A DNA stretch of 30,213 nucleotides, taken from CAYNWK01 sp964400875. GTDB taxonomy: Bacteria > Chloroflexota > Anaerolineae > Anaerolineales > UBA4823. Made by a program: the position numbers and the translations under genes. Shown here one piece after another: positions 1-8,021 of the stretch (within the stretch, counting starts at the first letter, position 1; each line of letters opens with the position of its first letter). The stretch is from the NCBI GenBank assembly GCA_964400875.1, contig CAYNWK010000044.1:1-30213 (forward strand), in the 5' to 3' direction. The notes beneath the pieces were generated by a model. The model did no database searches and was not told the DNA's origin. It saw only the letters and a program-made list of their open reading frames with translations.

Positions 1-998
1 GCCAGGAACGAGAACAAGTCGATTAAAGTTTGGCTGGTCACCCAATGAAAGGCCACCGGAAAATTGAGCATAAACAGGCCAATCCCCATGACGAAGCTGC
101 TGACAGCCCAGCGCAGCTGCGCCCGGCTGACCGCGTCGCGCTGAGTGAAGCCGGCGTGTATCAGGCTGGCAATCGACAGACTTAATAAGATCATGGTGCT
201 GACCCAGCCGACGATCCCATTGCCGCCGCCCAACAGGAACAACATTAGCAGGAGCCCGTAGCCGTGCGGCAGCCAGACCAGCCAGGGGCGGCGCTGGATG
301 ATCCGTTTCGGATGGGGAAAGAGCAGGGTAAAAGTAAGCAAGGATGGGGCCAGCAGGGTGCCGAAGATCACGTAACTAAAAAAGCCGGTAGCGCCAAAGG
401 CCAACCAGTTGAACTCTACGGAAAGGCCATCCGGGAGCAAGCTACTGATGGTGGCGGCTCCGAGTATAGCGCTCAGCACGAACAGCACGCGAGCGCTGGG
501 CAGATCCGGACGGCGCATAAAGGTATACCAACCAACCAGCACAAACAGCAGCGCGCCCAATGAATCCCCCAGCTGGTCCAGCTGGCCCAGATTGTGGTGC
601 CAAAAGGCCAAACCGGTCCAATGCACAACGGGCACCTCCAGCCAGCGCTGCTCGGAGCCGCGCTGCACCAGCATCCTGACGCGGGCGCCCGGCTTCCAGC
701 CAGGCGGCGGGGACCGGTAAGCAGAAGAGGCCGTGCCCTGCACGGATACACCGCCAACGATCAGCGGGCTATCTCCGGGCTGCAACTCCGAAGGCGCGCC
801 CACCAGGTTGGCGTCGTAGATCCAGTTTGAATCGGCCACGTCCTCGGTGTACACTGACCATCCATCGGTGGGCAGCGTGAAGCGGTAGGCCAGCTGTCCG
901 GCGCTGAACAAAAGCAAAGCCAGGGCGAAGGCCAACACCCCCCAGCCCGCCGGGGTAAAGCATGTCTCTTGGGATAATTTATCGGTTTCGGTGGTCAT
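1..998 (-). CDS. Partial membrane sensor protein (PDZ-like loop plus multi-TM), probably a sensor histidine kinase N-terminus
   Basis: An open frame of about 332 codons starts at ATG 998-996 and runs off the left edge. No stop interrupts it. The protein begins MTTETDKLSQ, has a first membrane segment at about residues 18-36, then an extracytoplasmic stretch of about 75 residues with PDZ-like features (GDSPLIVGGVSV, and a GARVRMLVQRG strand). At least five or six further hydrophobic segments follow. The phrases LTFTLLFPHP and RAQLRWAVSSF resemble the membrane part of ComP-like sensor kinases of Chloroflexota and Firmicutes. The kinase domain would lie beyond the window, so the kinase role is inference. 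There is no strong Shine-Dalgarno before the ATG. It is divergent from the DinB-like gene. A serine phosphatase or other output domain is also possible. Confidence 0.7.
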   Translation of the reverse strand, partial: MTTETDKLSQETCFTPAGWGVLAFALALLLFSAGQLAYRFTLPTDGWSVYTEDVADSNWIYDANLVGAPSELQPGDSPLIVGGVSVQGTASSAYRSPPPGWKPGARVRMLVQRGSEQRWLEVPVVHWTGLAFWHHNLGQLDQLGDSLGALLFVLVGWYTFMRRPDLPSARVLFVLSAILGAATISSLLPDGLSVEFNWLAFGATGFFSYVIFGTLLAPSLLTFTLLFPHPKRIIQRRPWLVWLPHGYGLLLMLFLLGGGNGIVGWVSTMILLSLSIASLIHAGFTQRDAVSRAQLRWAVSSFVMGIGLFMLNFPVAFHWVTSQTLIDLFSFL

Positions 999-1093
999 CG
1001 GATGCTTCGAAGCAAACGCGGATGCGTCTGAAACGAGGGAGTAATCCAGGGATTGTTCATCGAGCGTATTCTACACCTCGAACGTCCTCTGAA

Positions 1094-1117
1094 CGTTACG
1101 GCAAGCGTTACGGTAAG
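1094..1117. repeat. Tandem 12-nt direct repeat between divergent genes
   Basis: Two adjacent copies, CGTTACGGCAAG and CGTTACGGTAAG, differ at one base. A related AACGT element lies about 11 nt upstream at 1081-1085. They sit in the 203-nt gap between the sensor gene and the DinB-like gene, just upstream of a TAGAAT hexamer (1073-1068 on the minus strand) that could be the sensor promoter -10. A regulator-binding role is inference. Confidence 0.4.
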
Positions 1118-1201
1118 GGCAGTTTTCAGAATCGTGATAAGATGAGGCGGCGATTTCCAGATTCTTATCCTATCCAACCAAAACCGGGAGCGAGAACCAA
1201 A

Positions 1202-1873
1202 ATGGAGGCTTACCGTAAAGCCTGGAATAAACGCCAGACCCAGTTCCGCGACCTGCTGCGCAGCTTCACAAACCACGAAGCAGCCATGGCGATGTTCCGC
1301 AGCCAGCACGCCCAGCTGCACTCGGCGGAGATGTCCGGAACGGAGCCGTGGTCCTTCGAGGACTGGATCTGCGACGGCCTGAGCGAGGCCGAATTCCGGC
1401 AGGTTCCCACAGGCTACGAGCACTCTATAGCCTGGATCCTGTGGCATGTCGCCCGCATAGAAGACGTGACTATGAACATGCTGGTCGCCGGAGGCGCGCA
1501 GGAATTTACCGAGGGAGGCTGGATGGAACGCATGGGGGTTGATTTGCCGCACACGGGCAACGCCATGGATGCAGCCGCGGTAGAAGCCTTGAGCGCGGCA
1601 GTCGATCTGAGCGCGCTGCGCGCTTACCGACAGGCGGTGGGCCGCCGGACGCAACAAATCGCCAGCCAGCTGGGGCCGGAGGCGCTCAAGGAAAAAGTTG
1701 TCCCGGAAAGACTGGAACAGGTGCGCGCCGAGGGCGCGGTGGTGGAGGCAGCCAGCGAGGTGCTCGATTACTGGAGCACGCGCGATATCGCCGGGCTGCT
1801 GCTGATGCCGGCCACCCGGCATGTCTTCCTGCACTTTAACGAAGCACTGCGGCTGAAACGCAAGCTGGCGTAA
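1202..1873 (+). CDS. DinB-like (DinB/YfiT superfamily) protein
   Basis: The 223-residue protein has the four-helix character of the DinB/YfiT family, members of which are metal-dependent thiol transferases or uncharacterised proteins. Visible family marks are a helix with YEHSIAWILWHVARIEDV, which supplies His residues typical of the metal site, and a C-terminal LMPATRHVFLHFNEA segment with two more His residues. ATG 1202 was chosen because GGGAG lies just upstream and family homology starts near here. An in-frame start at 962 would add 80 Arg/Ser-rich residues without family character and would overlap the divergent sensor gene. The substrate cannot be told from sequence. It appears monocistronic. 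Confidence 0.75.
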   Translation: MEAYRKAWNKRQTQFRDLLRSFTNHEAAMAMFRSQHAQLHSAEMSGTEPWSFEDWICDGLSEAEFRQVPTGYEHSIAWILWHVARIEDVTMNMLVAGGAQEFTEGGWMERMGVDLPHTGNAMDAAAVEALSAAVDLSALRAYRQAVGRRTQQIASQLGPEALKEKVVPERLEQVRAEGAVVEAASEVLDYWSTRDIAGLLLMPATRHVFLHFNEALRLKRKLA

Positions 1874-1926
1874 GCGCCGCCTCAGCTTGATAATTAGAAG
1901 CTACGCAGTTCACGAGGGAATTGTGG

Positions 1927-1932
1927 TACAAT
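1927..1932 (+). promoter_or_regulatory. Candidate -10 box for the methyltransferase/TetR operon
   Basis: TACAAT lies about 40 nt before the ATG and overlaps the first bases of the 18-bp palindrome. No good -35 is visible about 17 nt upstream. A repressor on the palindrome would cover the -10 and the transcription start. Confidence 0.45.
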
Positions 1933-1967
1933 CCTCTCTACTGACCAGGTGGTCAGTAGAGAGGATT
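1930..1967. promoter_or_regulatory. Perfect 18-bp inverted repeat, probable TetR-family operator
   Basis: Left arm AATCCTCTCTACTGACCA (1930-1947) and right arm TGGTCAGTAGAGAGGATT (1950-1967) are perfect reverse complements around a 2-nt GG centre. The inner TGACCA-GG-TGGTCA core looks like many TetR/AcrR operators. The right arm also contains GAGAGGA, the Shine-Dalgarno for ATG 1973. In RNA the same repeat would fold into an 18-bp stem that hides the ribosome binding site, if transcription starts upstream of it. Confidence 0.8.
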
Positions 1968-1972
1968 TTGTG

Positions 1973-2866
1973 ATGACCGCAACATTGACCCAAAATGCTG
2001 CTCCCGATATCCGAGATTTTTCGGACGTCAACGCGACCGGCCTGCTGACGCTGTACGGACGGGCGATGGAGAGCCGCTCCTCAGAACCGATCCTGGTGGA
2101 CGAGCACGCCGAGCGCATTGTTGAAGCGATCGACGCGCAGATCGCGGGGACAAGCGACCCTTTCCTGTCGATGCTCTACAATAAAAAAGTCGATCCGCAG
2201 CTGGTGGTGCACGCCGCGCTGCGCGCCCAGAAATACGACCAGTACGCGCAAGAATTCCTAGCCCGCTACCCCGGGTGCGTGATCGTCAACCTGGGCTGCG
2301 GCATGGACACCCGCTTTCAGCGCATCGACGACGGCGGGGTGATCTTCTTCGACCTGGACCTGCCGGAGGTGATCGCTTTCAAACACCAGTTCCTGGAAGA
2401 ATCCGAACGCTACCGGATGATCGCCGCTTCGGTATTCGAAACCGGATGGATGGAGCAGGTCGCTGCCGCAGCCAACGGGCCGGCGCTGTTCATCGCCGAG
2501 GGGCTGTTCATGTACCTGGAACCGGCCAAGGTCAAAGCGCTGGTATTGGAACTTCAAGAGCGCTTCCCGGGCAGCGAGCTGGTCTGCGAGGTAACCAACA
2601 AGGCCTGGATCAGCGGCATGCGGGGCAGGATGACGGCCAGCAAAATGCAGCGACAGCTCAAGCTCGGCGAAGGCACACAGTACCAGTTTGGCCTGGACTC
2701 CGCGGACGAGATGGAATCCTGGCACGACGGCATCGAATTCCTGGAGCGCTGGTCCTACTTCGAATCGAACCACCCCAAGCTGGGCTTCCTGCGCATCTTT
2801 AGGAACATCGAGCTGATCCGAGGCGTGCAGTACACCGTGCGGTACCGGCTCAACCAGGCGCCGTGA
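1973..2866 (+). CDS. LCM-type class I SAM-dependent methyltransferase
   Basis: This 297-residue protein matches the leucine carboxyl methyltransferase / PPM1-Tcmp family, which includes O-methyltransferases acting on carboxyl or hydroxyl groups of small molecules. The SAM-binding motif is VIVNLGCGMDTRF at about residues 101-113, followed by an acidic strand FFDLDLPEV and the downstream phrase FIAEGLFMYLEP typical of the family. ATG 1973 was chosen because GAGAGGA sits at proper distance. An in-frame GTG at 1949 lies inside the palindrome and has no ribosome site. The stop overlaps the TetR start by 4 nt (GTGA), so the two are almost certainly co-translated. The substrate is unknown. Confidence 0.85.
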   Translation: MTATLTQNAAPDIRDFSDVNATGLLTLYGRAMESRSSEPILVDEHAERIVEAIDAQIAGTSDPFLSMLYNKKVDPQLVVHAALRAQKYDQYAQEFLARYPGCVIVNLGCGMDTRFQRIDDGGVIFFDLDLPEVIAFKHQFLEESERYRMIAASVFETGWMEQVAAAANGPALFIAEGLFMYLEPAKVKALVLELQERFPGSELVCEVTNKAWISGMRGRMTASKMQRQLKLGEGTQYQFGLDSADEMESWHDGIEFLERWSYFESNHPKLGFLRIFRNIELIRGVQYTVRYRLNQAP

Positions 2867-3519
2867 ACGCCACCGCATCGAAAAAATACGCCAACTTCGA
2901 GCACATCCCGCCGGAGGAACAGCAGCGCATCCTGGAAGCCTGCATCGAGGAATTCGCCCGGAACGGTTACGCGGCGGCCTCGACCAACGCCATCGTGAAG
3001 CGCGCCGGCATCCCCAAAGGCACCCTGTTCTACTACTTCGGCAGCAAGAAAGACCTGTATTTATACGTGTTCGATCACGCCGTGGCGCGCTTCGTGGAAG
3101 CGTTCGACCGCCTTACCGGTGAGCTGCCAGCGGACCTGTTTGAGCGCTTGCTCTACCGCGGGCGGGCGCGCATGCAGTTCGTCGTCGAACACCCCAGGCT
3201 GTACCAATTGTTCTTCAACGCCTTGCTGCACACTCCAGATGAGATCCAGCCCGAGATGACCACCCGCTACGCCGAGTACGCCGCCGCAGGGCGGGACCGC
3301 CTGACCGAAGGCCTGGACCTCTCCAGCTTCCGGGCGGGCGTCCAGGTCGATGAAGCCGTCGAGCTGGTGAAACTGGTGCTCGAAGGCATTTACAACCGCT
3401 ACGCCCCTGCGCTGAGGCGGGTTTCGCCCGAGGAGGCGCTCGGACTGGTCGAGCAGATCACGGAAGAGACGCGGGGGTATTTCGAGCTGTTGAAAACGGG
3501 TTTGTATAAGAGCCCATAA
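2863..3519 (+). CDS. TetR/AcrR-family transcriptional regulator
   Basis: The 218-residue protein has an N-terminal TetR helix-turn-helix at about residues 17-65: EEQQRILEACIEEFARNGY, then ASTNAIVKRAGIPKGTLFYYF, then SKKDLYLYV. The C-terminal part is an all-helical ligand or dimer domain without obvious class. It starts at GTG 2863, overlapping the methyltransferase stop. Because it is encoded with the methyltransferase behind a perfect TetR-like palindrome, it most likely represses its own operon. The inducer may be the substrate or product of the methyltransferase. That regulatory circuit is inference. Confidence 0.9.
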   Translation: MNATASKKYANFEHIPPEEQQRILEACIEEFARNGYAAASTNAIVKRAGIPKGTLFYYFGSKKDLYLYVFDHAVARFVEAFDRLTGELPADLFERLLYRGRARMQFVVEHPRLYQLFFNALLHTPDEIQPEMTTRYAEYAAAGRDRLTEGLDLSSFRAGVQVDEAVELVKLVLEGIYNRYAPALRRVSPEEALGLVEQITEETRGYFELLKTGLYKSP

Positions 3520-3712
3520 GAAGGGGAATGGAGGGGCCTCTCGGCAGGGAGAGCGATGTGAGCGCACCGGGCTTATCCTCATTATAGTTATAGTGGTTAC
3601 GCAATTCTCGGCAAGTGGAAGTTTTTAGGCTGGTGGAGACGAACAAACAGCCCGGTCGTTTTGATATGATTAACCTTATGGTCGGGAAGGGATTTTAGGA
3701 AAGGAACGCAGG

Positions 3713-4630
3713 ATGAGCGCTTTATTCGGCGGCATCGAAGCCGGCGGCACCAAGGTAGTGTGTGCCGTAGGGGATGGCTCCGGCAACATTCAAAGCCGTA
3801 CGCAATTTCCCACCACCCAACCGGAGGAAACCATCCAGCGAGCCATCGACTATTTCCACCGGGAGCAGGAGCAGCACGGCGAACTGGCGGCGATCGGCAT
3901 CGGTTCCTTCGGACCAGTGGACGTTGACCCCCAATCCCCTACCTTCGGCTATGTGACCACGACCCCCAAACCGGGCTGGCAAGACGTGCCTTTCTTAGGG
4001 CTGGTTCAGGACGCACTGGACCTGCCAGTGGGTTTCGACACGGACGTCAACGCCGCGGCGCTGGGCGAGGCGCGCTGGGGCGCAGCCCAGAAACTGACTG
4101 ATTTCATTTATCTAACGGTGGGAACGGGGATCGGCGGCGGCGCGCTGGTCAACGGCGATCTGCTGCACGGCATGATCCATCCGGAAATGGGCCACATGTT
4201 GATCCCCCACGATAAGGCCGCCGATCCCTTCGAAGGGACCTGCCCTTACCACGGCGACTGCCTGGAAGGCCTGGCCGCCGGACCGGCGCTGGAAGCGCGT
4301 TGGGCACAGGACCCCAAAACTCTGCCCGGGGATCACCCGGCCTGGGAGCTGGAAGCGCGCTACTTAAGCCTTGGCCTGGCCAACCTGATCATGACCCTAT
4401 CACCGCAGCGTATCGTGATGGGCGGCGGGGTGATGAAGCAAAAGCAGCTTTTCCCACTCGTGCGCGCCCGCACGATCGAGGCGCTCAACGGCTACGTGGA
4501 GGCGCCGCAGATCTTGGAAGACATCGAGGCATATATCGTGCTCCCGGGACTGGGAAGCAACGCCGGGGTCCTTGGCGCGATAGCCCTGGGCATCCGGGCG
4601 CATCGCAGCGACTTCTCAGCAGGCGACTAA
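3713..4630 (+). CDS. ROK-family fructokinase
   Basis: This 305-residue sugar kinase phosphorylates a hexose, most likely fructose to fructose 6-phosphate, in the cytoplasm. It has the ROK phosphate-binding start GGIEAGGTK, the catalytic region GFDTDVNAAALGEA, the glycine loop LTVGTGIGGGAL, and HPEMGHM followed by CPYHGDCLEGLAAGPA, the zinc-binding signature of ScrK-type fructokinases. AAGGAA lies upstream of ATG 3713. The preceding 193 nt hold no gene and no clear promoter. Its TAA overlaps the stop codon of the converging glycosidase gene, so no terminator can fit between the two. Confidence 0.88.
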   Translation: MSALFGGIEAGGTKVVCAVGDGSGNIQSRTQFPTTQPEETIQRAIDYFHREQEQHGELAAIGIGSFGPVDVDPQSPTFGYVTTTPKPGWQDVPFLGLVQDALDLPVGFDTDVNAAALGEARWGAAQKLTDFIYLTVGTGIGGGALVNGDLLHGMIHPEMGHMLIPHDKAADPFEGTCPYHGDCLEGLAAGPALEARWAQDPKTLPGDHPAWELEARYLSLGLANLIMTLSPQRIVMGGGVMKQKQLFPLVRARTIEALNGYVEAPQILEDIEAYIVLPGLGSNAGVLGAIALGIRAHRSDFSAGD

Positions 4631-6909
4631 CGCAGCGCGACGGGAATGTAGTTAAAGAAGGAAAAGCTCGGCCCAGGTGTCGGTTCGGGGGCAGAGCCTG
4701 GTTCCAAAACGATCAGCGTGATAGATTCGCGCGGGTAGGTCGCCGTGAAACCCGCGGAGGAGATCGCCTGGTCGGCCTGGGGGGTAACGGCGTGCAAGTC
4801 CGCTACGCTGTAGCGATACACCTCGGCGCTGGACGCGGGAGAAAAACCACTCAGGTTCACCGTGCTGGTCAGGTTATCAGCGGACTTGTTGATCACCATC
4901 ACGGTCAACGCGCCATCCGCGTCTCGTTCGGCAGCGTAAATCGCCAACTTGGTCTCATCGCTGCTGGCGGCACTCACGCTGGTCTCGCCAAAGGCGCTGC
5001 CCTCACCATCGTAGTTGCGGTACATGCGAAAAGCGTAAGCCCAAGGATCTTCAGAACCCAGCGAGGCCCACAAGGTTGCCAGGTCCAGACCTTCGCGGCC
5101 GAAGATGCCCAGGACGTCGGCCTGGGTCAAGGCGCCGTTGAGGTGATCCAGGGCGCCCCAGTTGTATTCGGTGATCGCCAGCTTAGTGCCGGGGTAATAT
5201 TGCTCTACCCAGGCACGCATGCGTGGGATCAAGTTGACAGGCTCGTCTATCCAGCTCTCGTCCGAATAGCTAGGATCCCACAAGGAGCGGGTGGAACGCA
5301 GGCGCAAGGCCTGGGTGCTAGAATCCCCCGCAGAGGAGAGCGCCACGCCAGGCGCCTGCGGGTAGTAATGCAGGTCGAGGTAATCGAGGATGCGTACCCC
5401 GTTGGTTTGCTCGTAGGCCTGCATTTGGCCCAGATACCAGGGGACGTAGGGCACGCCGCCGTGGGCGTTGCGATCCGGGGGGTTTGACCAGTTGCCAGAT
5501 TCGGCGTCTATCCCGGAATAAAAATAAGCCGTCCAACCCCACACCACCGGGCCCAGGGTTTGCGCGCCGGGATCGGCGGTTTTGACGGCTGCGCCGTAAG
5601 CGTAGGCGCGGTCGCGGGTCTCGTCGTAACCGGCCGGGTCCGGGTGCACGTCGCGGTGGGTGTGGTGCCACAACATGGGCTCGTTATCCAGGTTGTAGAA
5701 AGTTACCCCACCGGATCCGGCCGCGCCATAACGCCCAATCAAGTGGGAGATCCATTCCTGCACGAAGTCGGGACCGACAGCCATGCTGGTGTCCTGGGGA
5801 GCGTTGCCGGTGATCGGCGAACCGTTGGAATAATAACCGTTGCCGCAGTCAGCATTCCAGGGGTCGGCGTCCTGCTGGGTGCCGTATTTGCTGACGCTGA
5901 AACCGCAAGCTACCTCCCGGCTTTTAGGAGTCCAGCCGATCAAGGGGACGGTCAACAGCGTTTTGCTACCTGTATTCAGGTTCTGTTCTACAAACCGGTC
6001 GGAAGATGAGCCGTCGGGCAGGTCGCCGGGAGACGGGTTGTCGTTGGGGATATTTTCAAAGTACCAGTCGCTGGCCCGGTTGCTGGTATCATTCTGCCAG
6101 CTGTACCGTGTGGTGGCGTTGCCGCCCCAGCGGTTAACCGGCAGGTTGAGCTCCGCAGCGATGCCTTCTTCGGCGAAGTTGATGCCGTAAATGAAAGGGC
6201 TGATGGCATGCCGCCCGCTGGCAGCGTCCACCTGCAAACTGGGCCCGATCTGCGGCGGAGGCGACGGGTCGGTCTCCGTTTGAACGATGGCGATGTCATC
6301 CAGATAGTAGGCCGGTTGCGCCGAGCCCGCAGCATCCATCAGAGCGATGGCGTGGATTGAGCTGGGAGCGCCTAACTCGTCAAAAGGCACCATTACTTCA
6401 CTCCAGGTGTTTGCCGCGGGCGAGGTTAGAGGCACCTCACCGCCGGAATTGTAACCGGCGTCCTGTACGAACAGCTTGAGCTGCTGCCCGCCGCTGCCGC
6501 CACCGTGAATCCAGAAGCGCACCGCGTATCCCGGATATATATCGACGACGTCATTAATATGCAAATACATCCCACCCCAGGCCTTATTGTGGGTCACCTG
6601 CACCGAGGTCGATCCGCTGTGGATGGGGGAGCTATTTTCCAGAACTATATCCGTATCCCAGGAACCAGCCGAATCCCAACCTGAAGACCAGTCGTCGGTG
6701 AATACCTCTTGCACCACACTGGTTTCGTTGAGCGAGATCTCCTGGCCCGGCTGCGGCGTCAGGCATCCCAGGCATGGCACCTCCACCTCCGAATTCCCTC
6801 GTTCCTGGGCGTTGCCCTGTTCTTCACCGTTCATCAGTGTTGAACAGGCGAATATAACGGATAAAGCTAACAAGGCCAGTGCAAATAGCATCAAGCGATG
6901 ACGGATCAT
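4627..6909 (-). CDS. Secreted or lipid-anchored GH44-like glycoside hydrolase with N-terminal carbohydrate-binding-like domain
   Basis: The 760-residue protein begins MIRHRLMLFALALLALSVIFAC, a lipoprotein-type signal with the acceptor Cys at 22. A jelly-roll-like domain of about 140 residues follows (about 45-195, ending YYLDDIAIV), then a catalytic region with NLDNEPMLW, whose Glu410 is the likely acid/base, and AITEYNWG, whose Glu581 is the likely nucleophile. These are hallmarks of GH44, endoglucanase/xyloglucanase-type enzymes. A small beta domain and a Pro-rich linker end in FNYIPVALR. Two in-frame starts, ATG 6909 and ATG 6933, each have a perfect AGGAGGT. The shorter form gives a standard signal peptide and is chosen. 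The gene may work with the neighbouring fructokinase only loosely, as glucans would not yield fructose. Confidence 0.85.
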   Translation of the reverse strand: MIRHRLMLFALALLALSVIFACSTLMNGEEQGNAQERGNSEVEVPCLGCLTPQPGQEISLNETSVVQEVFTDDWSSGWDSAGSWDTDIVLENSSPIHSGSTSVQVTHNKAWGGMYLHINDVVDIYPGYAVRFWIHGGGSGGQQLKLFVQDAGYNSGGEVPLTSPAANTWSEVMVPFDELGAPSSIHAIALMDAAGSAQPAYYLDDIAIVQTETDPSPPPQIGPSLQVDAASGRHAISPFIYGINFAEEGIAAELNLPVNRWGGNATTRYSWQNDTSNRASDWYFENIPNDNPSPGDLPDGSSSDRFVEQNLNTGSKTLLTVPLIGWTPKSREVACGFSVSKYGTQQDADPWNADCGNGYYSNGSPITGNAPQDTSMAVGPDFVQEWISHLIGRYGAAGSGGVTFYNLDNEPMLWHHTHRDVHPDPAGYDETRDRAYAYGAAVKTADPGAQTLGPVVWGWTAYFYSGIDAESGNWSNPPDRNAHGGVPYVPWYLGQMQAYEQTNGVRILDYLDLHYYPQAPGVALSSAGDSSTQALRLRSTRSLWDPSYSDESWIDEPVNLIPRMRAWVEQYYPGTKLAITEYNWGALDHLNGALTQADVLGIFGREGLDLATLWASLGSEDPWAYAFRMYRNYDGEGSAFGETSVSAASSDETKLAIYAAERDADGALTVMVINKSADNLTSTVNLSGFSPASSAEVYRYSVADLHAVTPQADQAISSAGFTATYPRESITLIVLEPGSAPEPTPGPSFSFFNYIPVALR

Positions 6910-6914
6910 CCAAA

Positions 6915-6953
6915 ACCTCCTGATCAGAACCATTGATGAGCTACCTCCTGATC
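6915..6953 (-). promoter_or_regulatory. Duplicated ribosome binding site with two in-frame starts
   Basis: The 11-nt unit GATCAGGAGGT occurs twice on the minus strand (6953-6943 and 6925-6915), 28 nt apart. The first serves ATG 6933-6931 with a 9-nt gap. The second serves ATG 6909-6907 with a 5-nt gap. The second unit lies inside the reading frame opened by the first start. Confidence 0.6.
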
Positions 6954-7032
6954 CTCTTTCGATAAGCACATAATGTCAATAGGAAATTCGGGTGTTCGGA
7001 TGTTCGCGTCAATCCCGCCCGGTAAGAACGAA

Positions 7033-7859
7033 TCAGTCCGCGGTGGCTTCCCGCGCATCCCGCCCGGTGAGCGCCGGAAGTTGGGCCAGCAGCATGCTGG
7101 CCAGCATGAGCACGCAGCCCAGGATCTGCAGCGGGGTGAGCGCTTCGCCGATCAACAGCCAACCAAAGGCAGCGGCAAAAACCGCTTCGCTGCTCAGAAT
7201 GATGGCTGCATCCGCCGGCGCGGCGACCCGCTGCGCGGCAGCCTGCAGAGTATACCCCAAACCGACGGAGAGCACGCCGGTATAGAGCACCGCCCACCAG
7301 GCTTCAATTAGGCCGGACAATATGGCGGGCTGCATTTCGAAAAGTAATCCGGCAAACAAGTTGAGCGCCCCGCATACCGCGTACTGGCCGATCGCCAAGA
7401 GCAGCACCGGCAGCTTGCGCACCAGGCTGCCGATCAGGATGACGTGAAAGGCCCACATCACCGCCCCAAGCAGCTCCAGACCGTCGCCAGCATTAAACGC
7501 CAGCTTCCCGCCGGTGCTCAGGAAATACAACCCCGCCGCAGCCAGCAGCGCGGCCATCCAGACGATCGGGCGCGGCCAGCGGCGCCAGCCCAGCGCCANN
7601 NNNNNNNNNNNNNNNNNNNNNNNNNNNNNNNNNNNNNNNNNNNNNNNNNNNNNNNNNNNNNNNNNNNNNNNNNNNNNNNNNNNNNNNNNNNNNNNNNNAG
7701 AAAACGCAGCCCATTAAAGAAAAATATCCCCGCTTGCTGGGCCGCGACCCGCTGGGCGACAAAAGCGCTGCCCCAGATCAGCGATACCAGCAGCAGGACC
7801 CCGGCGGCTTGCAGGCGTTCGAGGCGTGCGCTTTCCCCGGTAAATCTGATCATCTTCAT
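7033..7859 (-). CDS. EamA/DMT-family transporter, interrupted by assembly gap
   Basis: Two pieces of one gene flank the 100-N gap. The N-terminal piece (7859-7699) reads MKMIRFTGESARLERLQ and then a first membrane helix with LLLVSLIWGSAFVAQ, the typical EamA opening. The C-terminal piece (7598-7033) holds about six membrane helices, including the GVLSVGLGYTLQ and SSEAVFAAAFGWLLIGE phrases of the second EamA repeat. The pieces are in different frames across the gap, which is expected because 100 N is a placeholder length. The missing part should be the rest of the first repeat. The protein exports or imports an unknown metabolite. Its start codon is only about 13 nt from a TATAAT, so the mRNA may be nearly leaderless. 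Confidence 0.8.
7599..7698. other. Assembly gap (100 N)
   Basis: Exactly 100 ambiguous bases, the usual placeholder for a scaffold join of unknown size. It falls inside the EamA transporter gene, so the true sequence length is unknown. Confidence 0.99.
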
Positions 7860-7872
7860 CCGTCAGCCAGTG

Positions 7873-7878
7873 ATTATA
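7873..7878 (-). promoter_or_regulatory. -10 box of the EamA transporter
   Basis: TATAAT reads on the minus strand 13 nt before ATG 7859. The expected transcript would begin about 6 nt before the ATG and carry no Shine-Dalgarno. The -35 region (TTAGCG at 17-nt spacing) is weak. Confidence 0.55.
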
Positions 7879-7952
7879 CCGCTCGGGGCGCTGCCCGCTA
7901 AAATTCCAACTAAGCGCCCTTTCTACGATGATTAACAGTGATCCGCCAGATC

Positions 7953-8010
7953 GTTAGCCCAATCGCATTTAGACGATTGGTCCCCACTTTGGGAGGATAT
8001 TGGGACTAAC
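7953..8010. repeat. Nested inverted repeats in the divergent EamA/GMC intergenic region
   Basis: GTTAGCCCAAT (7953-7963) pairs with ATTGGGACTAAC (7999-8010) with one bulge. Inside it CCAATCG (7959-7965) pairs with CGATTGG (7974-7980). The two pairings share bases 7959-7963, so they exclude each other. Function is unknown; it lies upstream of the candidate GMC promoter. Confidence 0.45.
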
Positions 8011-8021
8011 AGGGCGAATCG

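Noticed and set aside
962..1201. N-terminal extension of the DinB-like frame
   Set aside because: It is Arg/Ser-rich, has no family character, lacks a ribosome site and overlaps the divergent sensor gene and its promoter region; ATG 1202 has a proper GGGAG.
4300..5487. Long open frame of 395 codons on the plus strand
   Set aside because: It covers the end of the fructokinase in another frame and the antisense of the GH44-like gene; composition is Arg/Gly-rich and no motif is seen.
7599..7698. Apparent frameshift in the EamA transporter
   Set aside because: The frame change is caused by the arbitrary 100-N gap length, so no frameshift or pseudogene can be claimed.
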